Counted from the stretch's first letter, positions 51,700-60,900 are shown. The stretch is 64,000 nt of DNA from Chitinophagaceae bacterium UBA3961 (GCA_002385265.1 DGDD01000145.1:1-64000), one strand, 5' to 3'. Notes: a model not told the origin generated them from the letters alone. Made by a program: numbers and translations.

Positions 51700-52132
51700 A
51701 AGTGTTTACTTTACCGCAAAGAAACAAAGAACGCAAAGGTACGCAACGAAATACCTCTGCGCTTCTTCTACCTCCGCGACTAAAAAACTCTCTCTGCGTT
51801 CCTCTGCGTCTCAGTCTCCTCTGCGTCTAAAAAAATACCTCTGCGACTTCCTCCAAAAAAAAGCGTGATGAAATATTCACCACGCTCTCTATCTATGATC
51901 CGTTCGCGAAAATTAGCATTGTATTTTTACCTCAGCGCTCCCCCCTGTTCTTTCTCTGTATTTCCTCTTCGCCTACATCTCGGTTGGCTCATTTTTATTA
52001 TAAATGCATTTTTACCGCAGCTGCGCAGCGTACGCAGCGTTTTCGCAGCGCTTTCTCCTCTTCTTCGCATCCTCGTCTCCTCCCTCCTGTATTCGGCTGT
52101 TTCATTATTAATTATTAATTTTTAATTCTTAA
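51700..52132. repeat. Intergenic repeat block: degenerate B, C, B, C, reverse A
   Basis: Degenerate B-like words (ctctgcgttcctctgcgtct, 51720-51850), module C (cccccctgttctttctctgt, about 51945), B (ccgcagctgcgcagcgtacg, about 52016-52050), C, then reverse A (ggctgtttcattattaatta, from about 52096), which runs into the stop of the gene at 52133. Confidence 0.7.
51862..51886 (-). terminator. Candidate distal terminator for the DUF6600 gene
   Basis: AGCGTG (51862-51867) pairs with CACGCT (51881-51886), with a 13-nt loop. On the minus strand it is followed by a run of eight T. The only minus gene upstream is the DUF6600 gene ending at 52133, so the transcript would include the repeat block 51940-52132 as its 3' UTR. 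Confidence 0.5.
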
Positions 52133-53446
52133 TTAGTTTCCCCCTCTTCCTCTACCTCTTCTTTCTCCCTGATCGTTTCCACCACCGCGTTGTCCTTGGT
52201 CATTACCGCCACCTCTTTGTCCTTGGTTCCAACCACCGTTGTTACCACCACCACGCTGACCTTCAGATCCACCACCTCTCTGGCCACCTTCGAAGCCGCG
52301 TTGGGGGCGTTCTACCGGACCGGCTTCTCTTCCACCACCGAAACTACCGCCGCGTTGTCCTTGTCCCCAACCACCACGTTGACCTTGATCATTGCCGCCT
52401 CTTTGTCCTTGATCATTTCCGCCACCGCGTTGACCTTGGTTCCAGCCGCCATTGTTTCCACCACCACGTTGACCTTGATTCCATCCACCGTTGTTACCAC
52501 CGCCTTCATTTCTTCTTTCATCTCTACCGTCACGTCTTTCAAAATCACGACCATCGCGTCTATCATCGTCACGTCTTTCGTAACCGCGACCTTCTCTTCT
52601 GTCATCGTCTCTGCGGTCATTACCTCTATAGTCTCTTCTATCATTGTTGCCATAGCCTCGGTTACCATATCGATTGTTATTATCGTAACCGCCACCTCGG
52701 TAATCTCTGTTTCCATAAGCGTACCCTCTAGGTTCGTTACGGAAACGGAAATCATTATTTCTGCCTGGACCGTATCTGCGATTATCAAAGTATCTTACTT
52801 CTATCGGGCGACCACAATAACGCTGTGCATCATAACGGTTAGGACCATAGCAATAATTATAAGAGCGATAATTGTAATAGTTGTTTACTACACGCACACC
52901 TCTGAAAATAGAGATATTCAAATTGAAAGGAGCGCAATAGTTACGGAAACTTCTATCGTAGATATAACCACGATTACAGAAGGTCCAGCGATCTGTACCA
53001 ATCATTCCAATACTGATATTGAACGAAGCACCGAACCCTAACGGAGCCCAACCATAATAATCTCCGCCCTCACTCCAGGCCACCCAAGCAGGAGCCCATT
53101 CATAGCCGGGGATCCACATCCATCCACCATAATAAGGGTCGTATTCCCAGCGGCCGTAGTGGAAAGGAGCCCAACCCCAATTGTAATCCGAAACCCATTC
53201 CCAACCGTAATCGGTATAATCCCAATAACCATTGCTATAATAAGGACGGAAATTAGGTTCGTTGTAAATCCACACTTCGCCAAAGCGAGGGTGCATCATC
53301 CACCTACCATAAGGTGAAAGTTCGCTTCGGAACAATCCAATGTTAACCGAAACTTGCTGTGCCTTCGCTTCACTTGTGAAGCCGGCTAGCGATAAAAAGC
53401 TGAACAATCCTAATATCCAAAGTGTAGACCTTTTCATGTGTTTCAT
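52133..53446 (-). CDS. DUF6600-like secreted protein with C-terminal RGG/GQRGG repeats
   Basis: An exported protein of about 437 aa (signal LGLFSFLSLAGFTSEAKAQ). Residues about 30-190 are rich in Tyr/Trp/Gly (YGRWMMHPRFGEVWIYNEP, WGWAPFHYGRWEYDPYYGG, WSEGGDYYGWAPLGFG), like DUF6600 or YXWGXW-type proteins. From about residue 230 it is basic and low-complexity, with Arg/Asp-rich runs and then tandem GGNNGGWNQGQRGG and GGNDQGQRGG units to the end. The RGG character suggests RNA or polysaccharide contact, but it is exported. ATG 53446 is used (TTG 53461 is also in frame). The repeats may vary in number. Confidence 0.75.
   Translation of the reverse strand: MKHMKRSTLWILGLFSFLSLAGFTSEAKAQQVSVNIGLFRSELSPYGRWMMHPRFGEVWIYNEPNFRPYYSNGYWDYTDYGWEWVSDYNWGWAPFHYGRWEYDPYYGGWMWIPGYEWAPAWVAWSEGGDYYGWAPLGFGASFNISIGMIGTDRWTFCNRGYIYDRSFRNYCAPFNLNISIFRGVRVVNNYYNYRSYNYCYGPNRYDAQRYCGRPIEVRYFDNRRYGPGRNNDFRFRNEPRGYAYGNRDYRGGGYDNNNRYGNRGYGNNDRRDYRGNDRRDDDRREGRGYERRDDDRRDGRDFERRDGRDERRNEGGGNNGGWNQGQRGGGNNGGWNQGQRGGGNDQGQRGGNDQGQRGGWGQGQRGGSFGGGREAGPVERPQRGFEGGQRGGGSEGQRGGGNNGGWNQGQRGGGNDQGQRGGGNDQGERRGRGRGGN
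52150..52520 (-). repeat. Coding tandem repeat: GQRGG units in the DUF6600-like gene
   Basis: The DNA coding for GGNNGGWNQGQRGG and GGNDQGQRGG units shows about eight related copies of 'caccacgttgaccttg'-type words on the + strand, interrupted by a segment around 52280-52350. Such direct repeats can change copy number by slippage while keeping frame, since the units are multiples of three. Confidence 0.65.
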
Positions 53447-53529
53447 ATTAAATGTGAACAATCGTGTTTCACTTATTTCTATCCAAATAGACGGCCAATA
53501 ATTGTGAAAGATTGTTAAGGGAGCGTGAA

Positions 53530-53845
53530 AGTGAGAGTAATTAGGAATTAATAATTAACAATTAATAATTAATAATTGAACAGCCTGGATAATTAATAAT
53601 TAACAATTAATAATTAATAATTGAACAGCCGGCAGTCAGGTTGATTGAATATCGGAGGCTAATCTGTGGGAATCTGTTTTAATCTACAGAATCTGTGGTC
53701 AAGAAAGGAACCTATGAAATCATAGTTTCTGTCACCGCGAAAACGCTGCGTACGCTGCGGTGAAATTATAAGAATAAATAAAAGAATTAAGGGTATGGCC
53801 TTCCTCGCTCCTCGCTTCCTCTTATCCTCTTTCCTCATTTCCCTT
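53530..53845. repeat. Intergenic repeat block: A-A-D-B-C
   Basis: Two tandem module A copies (ending near 53585 and 53631), then the conserved 'cagtcaggttgattgaatat' unit with reverse D to 53702, reverse B (gcgaaaacgctgcgtacgct, about 53737-53762), and C (cctcgctcctcgcttcctc, about 53802-53840). Positions 53611-53702 match the reverse complement of 47685-47776 with about three differences. Confidence 0.75.
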
Positions 53846-53852
53846 TTTCCCG

Positions 53853-53860
53853 TAACTTTC
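53853..53860 (+). promoter_or_regulatory. -7-like box (TAACTTTC) next to the ATG of the gamma-glutamyltransferase gene
   Basis: One mismatch to TAnnTTTG and only 4 nt before ATG 53865, so the message would be leaderless or nearly so if this box is used. Confidence 0.35.
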
Positions 53861-53864
53861 CCCT

Positions 53865-55745
53865 ATGAAAAAGATCCAACTACTAACTGCACTTTCTTGC
53901 ATTGCATTGACTGTATTTTCACAGCCAACTCAAAAGCCACCCTTGCACGGAAAGCATTGGATGGCCATTACCGGAAAGCCTTTAGCAGCAACTGCAGGCT
54001 CCATGATTTTTCAAAAAGGAGGCAATGCCGTTGACGCCGCTTGCGCCATGCTCGCATCTACTTGCACCATGTGGGACGTATTGAGCTGGGGCGGAGAAAC
54101 GCAGGCCTTGATCTATAATCCCAAGACGAAAAAAGTAACAGCAATCAACGCTATGGGTGTGGCACCTACCGGCGCTACGGTTGATTTTTTTAAATCGAAA
54201 GGTTACGAATTTCCACCGGAATACGGTCCCTTGGCTGCTACAACGCCCGGTACTCCCGGAGGACTATGTTTCATGCTGGCCCGATACGGTAAACTGAGTT
54301 TGAAAGAAGTATTAGCACCTGCCATGCAACTGGCACAAGGATACCCTATAGAAGCACAAACCGCCAATAGCATGGAACGCGGAAAAGACCGCATTAAGCA
54401 ATGGCCTTATAGCAAAGCTGTTTTTCTTCCGCATTTAGGAGAGAAGAGAGAAGCCCCTGAAGCCGGTGAAATTTTTGTACAAAGCGATTTGTACAACACT
54501 TTGAAGAAAATGGTGGATGCAGAACAAGAAGCACTGAAAAAGGGTAAAACCAGAGAGGCTGCTATTATGGCTGCTTACGACCGATTTTACAAAGGTGATA
54601 TTGCCAAAGAATTTGTGCGGGGTTGCCAAGAACAAGGTGGCTTAATTACTTTACAAGATCTGGCAAATTGGAAGCCCATTGAAGAAGCCCCCATGCAAGT
54701 TAACTACAAAGGCATTGATGTTTATAAGTTGCAACAGTGGACGCAAGGTCCCTCCATGCTGCAAGCCTTGAATATTCTCGAGAATTTTGATTTGAAGAAA
54801 ATGGGCTATAACAGTCCGGAATACATTCACACTGTTTATCAATCGATGAGTTTGGCATTCGCAGACCGCGATTTTTACTACGGCGATTCTTACAAGGCAC
54901 CCGAAGAACCCATGAAAGGATTGCTCAGCAAAGAATACGCAAAACAAAGAGCCGCTTCTGTTTTAAAAGATCAGAATGATCCGAATATCGGTCCGGGTGA
55001 TCCCTATCCATTCGAAGGGAAAACAAATCCTTACATAGAAATTTTACAGAAAAGAGGATTTCAAACAGGAGCGAACAGCCGAAATTTTGTTCCTTCTCAC
55101 GATTCAACCATTGCAAAAATTGATCAAGCTTATATGGAACGTTTGTGGGCAGGCACTACTTCGGTAGAAGCTGCAGACGAAGAAGGTTGGGTGGTTTCAA
55201 TAACTCCGAGTGGTGGTTGGTTACCCGCTTGTATTGCGGGCAGAACGGGAGTAGGAATGAGCCAACGCATGCAAAGTTTTGTTTTGGATGCCAACTTGAA
55301 TCCATTCAATGTAGTAGAGCCCGGAAAACGTCCGCGTGTTACCTTAACTCCATCATTGGCATTGAAAGACGGTAAGCCATTCTTGAGTTTTGCTGTGCAA
55401 GGAGGCGATACGCAAGATCAAAACTTATTGCAATTCTTTTTAAACATCGTTGAATTCGGGATGACGGTTCAACAAGCAACAGAAGCCGCCAATATCAATA
55501 CCAATCAATTGTGGTTAAGTTTGGGTGGTTCCAAAGCTGCCGATCGAATGCCAAGAGCCGGACAATTGCTTTTATCATCCAAAACACCGGAAGCTACTCG
55601 GGAAGCATTGAAGAAGATGGGATATAAATTGAGTTTTGAAGAAAGAACAAGTGGTCCTATCAATGCTATTTATTTCGATTGGAAACATGGAAGTTTTTGG
55701 GGCGGTAGTTCGAATCATGGGGAAGATTATGGAATTGGATGGTAG
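53865..55745 (+). CDS. Gamma-glutamyltransferase family protein
   Basis: A 626-aa exported Ntn-hydrolase (signal LLTALSCIALTVFSQ). The large-subunit part has MIFQKGGNAVDAACAMLAS, then PLAATTPGTPGGLCFMLARY. The autoprocessing site is at Thr431 (LWAGTTSVEAADEEGWVVSI), and the small-subunit part contains RPRVTLTPSLALKDGKP and GGDTQDQNLLQFFLNIVEFG. Gamma-glutamyltransferases cleave glutathione or other gamma-glutamyl compounds; this sequence is closer to the broader Ggt-like group than to E. coli Ggt, so the substrate is uncertain. It is monocistronic, and its ATG is very close to a -7-like box. Confidence 0.9.
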   Translation: MKKIQLLTALSCIALTVFSQPTQKPPLHGKHWMAITGKPLAATAGSMIFQKGGNAVDAACAMLASTCTMWDVLSWGGETQALIYNPKTKKVTAINAMGVAPTGATVDFFKSKGYEFPPEYGPLAATTPGTPGGLCFMLARYGKLSLKEVLAPAMQLAQGYPIEAQTANSMERGKDRIKQWPYSKAVFLPHLGEKREAPEAGEIFVQSDLYNTLKKMVDAEQEALKKGKTREAAIMAAYDRFYKGDIAKEFVRGCQEQGGLITLQDLANWKPIEEAPMQVNYKGIDVYKLQQWTQGPSMLQALNILENFDLKKMGYNSPEYIHTVYQSMSLAFADRDFYYGDSYKAPEEPMKGLLSKEYAKQRAASVLKDQNDPNIGPGDPYPFEGKTNPYIEILQKRGFQTGANSRNFVPSHDSTIAKIDQAYMERLWAGTTSVEAADEEGWVVSITPSGGWLPACIAGRTGVGMSQRMQSFVLDANLNPFNVVEPGKRPRVTLTPSLALKDGKPFLSFAVQGGDTQDQNLLQFFLNIVEFGMTVQQATEAANINTNQLWLSLGGSKAADRMPRAGQLLLSSKTPEATREALKKMGYKLSFEERTSGPINAIYFDWKHGSFWGGSSNHGEDYGIGW

Positions 55746-56150
55746 ATTTAGAGTTTTAAGTTATTTAGTTTTGAGTTTTTGAGTTTTGCGCAGCTTCGCT
55801 GCTTGGCGAGTTCACCGCGGAGACCGCCAAGAGCGCGGAGATGTCGCGAAGGTTTTTTGAAACCACAGATAACTTCAGATTTTAAATATAGATACCACAG
55901 ATTAGAGTCTGTTATTCGTAGTGTATAACAGAATACTCAGCCCCTAATCTGTGGTAAATCTGTCATAATTTGTGCGGATCCGTGGTCAAAAAAAATATTC
56001 CCCGCAAACATAGGAGCGCGCAGAGACCGCGGAGAAGTCGCAGCGTTTTTCGTTGCGAACCGTTGTGACCTTTGATTCTTTGCGGTAATGGGAAAAGAAG
56101 GGGAGGGAGTTGTGAGTTATTAAGTTTTAAGTTTTTTAGTTTTGGGTTTT
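55746..56150. repeat. Intergenic repeat block: AT-rich 'gttttgagttt' runs, B, D palindrome, B
   Basis: Direct repeats of 'gttttaagttatttagtttt' type flank both ends (55753-55790 and 56115-56155). Between them are B-like words (accgcggagaccgccaagag), a D inverted repeat (arms about 55862-55907 and 55943-55987, with an inner tctgttat/ataacaga pair), and a second B-like stretch. No gene is seen. Confidence 0.65.
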
Positions 56151-56216
56151 TGAGTTATCTGTTTTAAAATGATCCTTCGGTAAACAACAATTAATCAATC
56201 AGTGTAACAAACGAAA

Positions 56217-56939
56217 ATGAATATACACCGACTTTCGAATCCTTATTCACTGGCTTGGACGGCACAAGAGGCAATTGATGAATGGATGGGCCAGAGATCG
56301 AACCCGTTGATATGTGTGGCATCGGGTTCCTCGCCCGAGGCCTTGTACCAGCGTTGGGTAGATGCCTATAGAAACGGCGAACAACGGTATCAAAAATGGA
56401 ATTATGTTGGTTTGGACGAATGGTGGGGTTTGGGAAAAGATGATGCCGGCAGCTGCGCCGATTTCTTATTAGAAAAAGTTTTCAGTCCGCTTCAACTCAA
56501 CACCGATCAATACACGTATTTTAATGGCAAAGCCACGGATCCAAATGAAGAGTGTGCCAGAATAGAACAATATGTGAAAGCGAAAGGAGGAATTCATCTG
56601 GCGGTACTGGGGTTGGGAATGAACGGCCATATTGGTTTGAACGAACCGGGATCTACCATTACCGATCGAACACGCACCACCGCCCTCTCACAAACTACAA
56701 TAGATGTAGCACAGAAATACTTCACCATTCCTACAATGCTTTCTACCGGAATAACACTCGGCATAGCCAATTTATTGGAAGCAGAACACCTTGTTATTCT
56801 GGTTCAAGGAAAGCACAAAGCACCGATCGTAAAAGAATGGCTTACGGGTGCATTTAATGAAAACCTTCCTGCTAGCCTACTTATGCATCATGAAAATTTA
56901 CATGTGTTTTTAGATCAAGAAGCTGCATCGTTGATTTAA
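56217..56939 (+). CDS. Glucosamine-6-phosphate deaminase-like protein (NagB / 6-phosphogluconolactonase fold)
   Basis: A 240-aa cytoplasmic protein with the NagB fold. Seen are LICVASGSSPEALYQRWV, NYVGLDEWWGLGKDDAGSCA (catalytic Asp region) and the NagB signature LGLGMNGHIGLNEPGS with the general-base His. The family interconverts glucosamine-6-phosphate and fructose-6-phosphate plus ammonia. It is slightly shorter than typical NagB and could act on a different sugar phosphate. VanZ follows 20 nt downstream and may be cotranscribed. No nagA or other amino-sugar gene is in the window. Confidence 0.85.
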   Translation: MNIHRLSNPYSLAWTAQEAIDEWMGQRSNPLICVASGSSPEALYQRWVDAYRNGEQRYQKWNYVGLDEWWGLGKDDAGSCADFLLEKVFSPLQLNTDQYTYFNGKATDPNEECARIEQYVKAKGGIHLAVLGLGMNGHIGLNEPGSTITDRTRTTALSQTTIDVAQKYFTIPTMLSTGITLGIANLLEAEHLVILVQGKHKAPIVKEWLTGAFNENLPASLLMHHENLHVFLDQEAASLI

Positions 56940-56959
56940 AATATGCCTTAACTTTAGTT

Positions 56960-57466
56960 ATGGCGAAGCCGGAAAATAAGAAGTGGATTTGGGTGGTATT
57001 GGCAATCTTTTTGCTGATATTAACCAGGTTCATACTTTTTAAAAAATCGCCCGGTTATTACAAAGCTTATTTTTCCAATGAGTATTCTATTAAAACATTG
57101 AAAGAAGGCTGGCGTCAAGCAAATGTAAAACCATTTGCTACACTTACTTTGTTGGCAAAAAGCAAGCGTTTGACCACTTCTTACAAGATCGATAATATAG
57201 CGGGTAATGTGTTGGGATTTGTGCCGGTAGCTTTTTTGCTTTCCTTGCTCTTTAGCGGCAGGGGCCTCGCTTTGCGCGTTATTGGTATTACTTTTCTGAT
57301 TAGTCTCTTTTTTGAATTGATTCAATTGTTTTCAGGTTTGGGCTCTTTTGATGTAGATGATTTGTTTTTGAATTCCATCGGAGGAGCGCTTGGCGCATGG
57401 ATCTATTATGTATTCACGCCTAGTGAAAATCAAACCATTTCTTATTCTTCGATGTCTGTTCAATGA
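56960..57466 (+). CDS. VanZ family membrane protein
   Basis: A 168-aa protein with about four transmembrane helices: WVVLAIFLLILTRFILF, NIAGNVLGFVPVAFLLSLLF, RVIGITFLISLFFELIQLFS and LNSIGGALGAWIYYVFT. The segment SLFFELIQLFSGLGSFDVDD followed by a glycine-rich helix is the VanZ-like hallmark. VanZ gave low-level teicoplanin resistance in its original setting, but most chromosomal members have no known role. It lies 20 nt after the nagB-like gene. Confidence 0.85.
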   Translation: MAKPENKKWIWVVLAIFLLILTRFILFKKSPGYYKAYFSNEYSIKTLKEGWRQANVKPFATLTLLAKSKRLTTSYKIDNIAGNVLGFVPVAFLLSLLFSGRGLALRVIGITFLISLFFELIQLFSGLGSFDVDDLFLNSIGGALGAWIYYVFTPSENQTISYSSMSVQ

Positions 57467-57800
57467 TTACTTGAATGGGTTATATTTTCGGTTAAAGCTC
57501 CGCGTTATATAGTGTCTTTGGCTGCTCCTTTTGAGTTGCCGGGTAGTAGTTTATTATAGCAAGTTTCATTTTTTAGGGGTCTTATTCTACTTGATCGAAA
57601 TCAAGTCTAAACTAAATACCTACAAGGAACCCATTATTTTATTCAGAAGTATTTGTATTTCATTGATGTATAGAGATAGGATTGGTGTGTTAATCAGTAC
57701 TTTTTAATATTATTGTTAGGTAGTCTTATGAAGAAGATTATCTTTTTAAAGTTTTCAATAATGGAATTTTGATGTTGAAACAAAGAGATAGGAGTAAGCT
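57467..57800. other. Gene-free AT-rich region with a small hairpin, upstream of the PAS kinase
   Basis: Unlike most other gaps, this one lacks repeat modules A-E. The only structure I see is a hairpin at 57589-57606 (ACTTGAT, loop CGAA, ATCAAGT). It may hold the promoter of the kinase gene; no perfect TAnnTTTG box is visible. Confidence 0.5.
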
Positions 57801-60377
57801 ATGAAAAAGTCCATGACGATCAATGCCAGCAAATTAGGTCGATCTTTCGATTCTAATCTGATTGCCTCCTTTGATGGAACGGTGAGCTATCTAAGCAAAT
57901 CGGCTAAAGACTTATTTGAAAAATTAGCCATCACCGGTCTTCATTCACTCGGTGCAATTTTCAAACAAGTGGTTGATGAAGACGGAAGGGAATTGAAAGA
58001 AGCTGACTTACCTCATCATCAAATTATTTCGGGCAAAGAAAAAAAAGCACAGAAACTAATTGGATTTTCCTGTACTGGAAAAGAGATTCAATGGTTCAAT
58101 GTTCAAGCGGAAGCTCGCTATTCGAAATTGGGATTGCCACCATCGCTTACACTTTATTTTATAAAGGATGAGAATTATCGCTTACCTGTTGCCAATTTTC
58201 CGGGCATTACCCAGGCTGATTTCTTGGAATACATCGATGAAGGCTATATTCTGGTAGATCAAGAATGGTGCGTTCAATATTTCAACCGCAAGGCAAGCGA
58301 ATTCGCTTTTTCTGTTCTTAAAACCTATTTTAAAAGCGGTGTTTGCATTCTCGATTACACACCTCCGGAATTGCACAATGACCTACTTGAGCGTTTAAAA
58401 GCAGCTTTAAAAGGAGAAACCATACACAGTCAAAGTAAGATCAAACTCGATGATCAAACAATTTACTACGATTTATCGTACATGCCTTACTTCACCAATG
58501 GAAAGGCTACCGGTGTGATCATTCGGATGAAAGACGTTACCCAACATGCGCTCTTGAAAAAGGAATTGGATGAATCGAACGAACGGTTTTTGGCCGCAGC
58601 AGTAGCCAGTTACGATCTGATCTGGGAACGCGATTTTGAAGAGGATAAATATCATTTTCCCAGTGGTCATTCAAAAATATTTGGATATGATGTTTCTGAA
58701 GTAGATCGTGTTGAAATATTCTTAAATAAAGTAATTCATCCCGACGATAGAGTGATGCTTGTTGAGTTTTTAAAGACTTGTTACGAAAAAAAGACACAAG
58801 AAATCAACTATCCATTGTTACGGTATGTAACAAAAGAGGGTGAAACTCGGTATGTAAAGGCTCGATCATTTATCAACTATAACAGAGCCGGAAAACCCAA
58901 AAAAAGTATTGGATTCTTGCATGATATTACTGATTCCTATGTAGCAGAAAAAGAATTAAGAACCAGTAACGAACGATATGAGTTAGCCACAAAGGCAAGT
59001 TTGGATGTGATTTTTGAATTGGATTTTAAAACAGATCTGTTCACTTTCAGCGAAGCATTTAGTCGTTTGTTTGGGTACAATCATTTAGAGAAATGGTCAC
59101 GCGAACGATTCTTTACCGAAGTCATTCATCACGACGATCGAATGAAAGTACGTCAGTTTTCCCAGTCTTGTTTTGATCAGCAACGGGTAATGTTTCAATA
59201 TATTCCACATCGGTATTGGAAAATAAACGGCGACATAAGTTATGTTCAAGTGCATGCGTATGTTACCTACGATGCGGATGGACAAACTCAAAAGATGGTA
59301 GGTATCGTTCGTGATATTACAGAACAACACCTTCTTACCCTCTACCTGCAGAAAGCCATCGAGCGGTACGATTTGGTTGCAAAAGCTACTTCTGACATAC
59401 TTTGGGAATGGGAACTGGAGAACGATAAGATCAAATTCTGGAACGAAGAATTGGGAAAACGATTTGGATATTCCGATTATTCAGAAGTGAGCCCCGATTG
59501 GTATTTTGAAAAAGTACACCCCGATGATATTGATCGGTTGCGGAAATCTATTGACCGCTCATTGTACAACATGCTAGAAAGCCATACCTGCCAATACAGA
59601 TTACGCGACGCCAGCGGACGTTACCGAGAAGTACTCGACCGATCGTATGTTGTGTACAACGAAAATGGCGAACCTGCTCGTATAGCCGGTGCCATTCAAG
59701 ACATCAGCGAAATCAAGTTGCTTGAGCAAAGAATTATAGAGGAAACTTTGACCTATCAGAAGAAGCTGAATGAGATAGCTATTTATACCCAGGAAAAAGA
59801 GCGTGAAACCTTTGGTAAAGAGCTGCACGATAATATCAATCAGTTGCTGGCGATTTCATTGTTGTACTTATCGATGGGAAAATCAGATGAAGGGCAGCGC
59901 CTCGAAATGATCGACAAAACAACAGAAACCATAAAGAACGTGATACAAGAGATCCGTAATTTATCGAAACGAATGATCTCGCCGGTATTGGATGTAGGAT
60001 TGGAAGAAGCCTTGCAATCGCTCTGCACCGATACTTCTACATTAACCCGAATCCCGGTTCGATTCTCAAAAGATCATTTTGAATACAAAGGATTGCCGGC
60101 CGATATGCAACTCATGTTGTACAGAGTTTTGCAAGAGCAAATCAATAATATCATTAAACACGCGCACGCTTCTGAAGTAAACGTGAAATTAGGAGTAGCC
60201 AATAACACCTTGCATCTTTCAATTCATGATAATGGACGAGGCTTCAATATTGATAATAAGTCGAAAGGCGTGGGAATGCGAAACATGAAAAGCAGGGTTG
60301 AAGCGTATCAGGGTTGTTTTGAGGTAAAATCTTCAGTAGGTAAAGGAACTGAGGTAGTAATTAAGATACCGGTGTGA
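57801..60377 (+). CDS. Multi-PAS sensor histidine kinase (NarX/HisKA_3 type), orphan
   Basis: A cytoplasmic kinase of 858 aa with no transmembrane helix. About four to five PAS/PAC units are visible: residues about 150-250 (ITQADFLEYIDEGYILVDQE), about 260-390 (FLAAAVASYDLIWERDFEED), about 395-515 (YELATKASLDVIFELDFKTD) and about 520-640 (YDLVAKATSDILWEWELEND), plus a weaker first one. The HisKA_3 box is KERETFGKELHDNINQLLA (phospho-His in ELHDN), followed by an ATPase with EQINNIIKHAHASEV and DNGRGFNIDN. No response regulator is adjacent. The gene is followed directly by repeat modules C and A. Confidence 0.92.
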   Translation: MKKSMTINASKLGRSFDSNLIASFDGTVSYLSKSAKDLFEKLAITGLHSLGAIFKQVVDEDGRELKEADLPHHQIISGKEKKAQKLIGFSCTGKEIQWFNVQAEARYSKLGLPPSLTLYFIKDENYRLPVANFPGITQADFLEYIDEGYILVDQEWCVQYFNRKASEFAFSVLKTYFKSGVCILDYTPPELHNDLLERLKAALKGETIHSQSKIKLDDQTIYYDLSYMPYFTNGKATGVIIRMKDVTQHALLKKELDESNERFLAAAVASYDLIWERDFEEDKYHFPSGHSKIFGYDVSEVDRVEIFLNKVIHPDDRVMLVEFLKTCYEKKTQEINYPLLRYVTKEGETRYVKARSFINYNRAGKPKKSIGFLHDITDSYVAEKELRTSNERYELATKASLDVIFELDFKTDLFTFSEAFSRLFGYNHLEKWSRERFFTEVIHHDDRMKVRQFSQSCFDQQRVMFQYIPHRYWKINGDISYVQVHAYVTYDADGQTQKMVGIVRDITEQHLLTLYLQKAIERYDLVAKATSDILWEWELENDKIKFWNEELGKRFGYSDYSEVSPDWYFEKVHPDDIDRLRKSIDRSLYNMLESHTCQYRLRDASGRYREVLDRSYVVYNENGEPARIAGAIQDISEIKLLEQRIIEETLTYQKKLNEIAIYTQEKERETFGKELHDNINQLLAISLLYLSMGKSDEGQRLEMIDKTTETIKNVIQEIRNLSKRMISPVLDVGLEEALQSLCTDTSTLTRIPVRFSKDHFEYKGLPADMQLMLYRVLQEQINNIIKHAHASEVNVKLGVANNTLHLSIHDNGRGFNIDNKSKGVGMRNMKSRVEAYQGCFEVKSSVGKGTEVVIKIPV

Positions 60378-60681
60378 GTACAGGAACGAGGAGACGAGGA
60401 TGAGAGGAAAGACAGAGAAAGAAGAGGGGGAGGAGCAGGGGGGGATGGTTAATAATTAAGAAGTAATAATTAATAATGGAACAGCCAGGGTAATTAATAA
60501 TTAATAATTAATAATGAAACAGCAGGAATACAGGAACGAGGAGACGAGGAAACACAGAAACGCCGCGTTATCGCTGCGACCGCAGCGCCGCCGCGGTAAA
60601 AAACCTTAAGCCCAACGCCTTAAGCCTAACATCTAAATCCTAAAGCCTAACACCTAAAGCCTAACGCCTAACACCCAACAC
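60378..60681. repeat. Intergenic repeat block: C-A-A-C-B-E
   Basis: Right after the kinase stop: reversed C (acaggaacgaggagacgagg), two module A copies (ending near 60487 and 60528), C again, reverse B (cgccgcgttatcgctgcgac, about 60560-60597), and module E (cctaaagcctaacgcctaac, about 60603-60682) up to the stop of the ferredoxin-like gene. This is the fullest example of the preferred module order in one gap. Confidence 0.75.
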
Positions 60682-60900
60682 CTAATTCTTAATCGACAAC
60701 GCTCCCGACGGGCATTTCGCCACCGTAGCCTTGATCTCTTCAGTACTTCCGCCATCCATTGTAATCCAAGGACTTTCTTTCGGCTTGAAAACCGTTGGTA
60801 AGTTGCGCACGCAATTGCCGGAGTGAATGCATTTGCCCGATTGCCATACCACCGTGATCTCTCCGTTGGTATATTCTTTAACGATGTTTTTCTTGTCCAT
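60682..60900 (-). CDS. Small divergent 4Fe-4S mono-cluster ferredoxin-like protein
   Basis: A 72-aa protein with WQSGKCIHSGNCVRNLP and a later VAKCPSGALSIKN. The two cysteines of the first motif and the CPSGAL motif match the divergent single-cluster ferredoxin-like family (Fer4_19), which binds one iron-sulfur cluster. The first motif has the pattern CxxxxxC. Small proteins like this often sit beside GNAT and OsmC genes, as here: the GNAT gene is 50 nt upstream on the same strand. Electron carrier or sensor role is unproven. Confidence 0.8.
   Translation of the reverse strand: MDKKNIVKEYTNGEITVVWQSGKCIHSGNCVRNLPTVFKPKESPWITMDGGSTEEIKATVAKCPSGALSIKN

Noticed and set aside
52190-53041. 283-aa Thr/Ser/Val-rich frame on the + strand
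   Set aside because: It is antisense to the low-complexity end of the DUF6600-like gene; its composition is a by-product of the RGG and Tyr-rich codons on the other strand.
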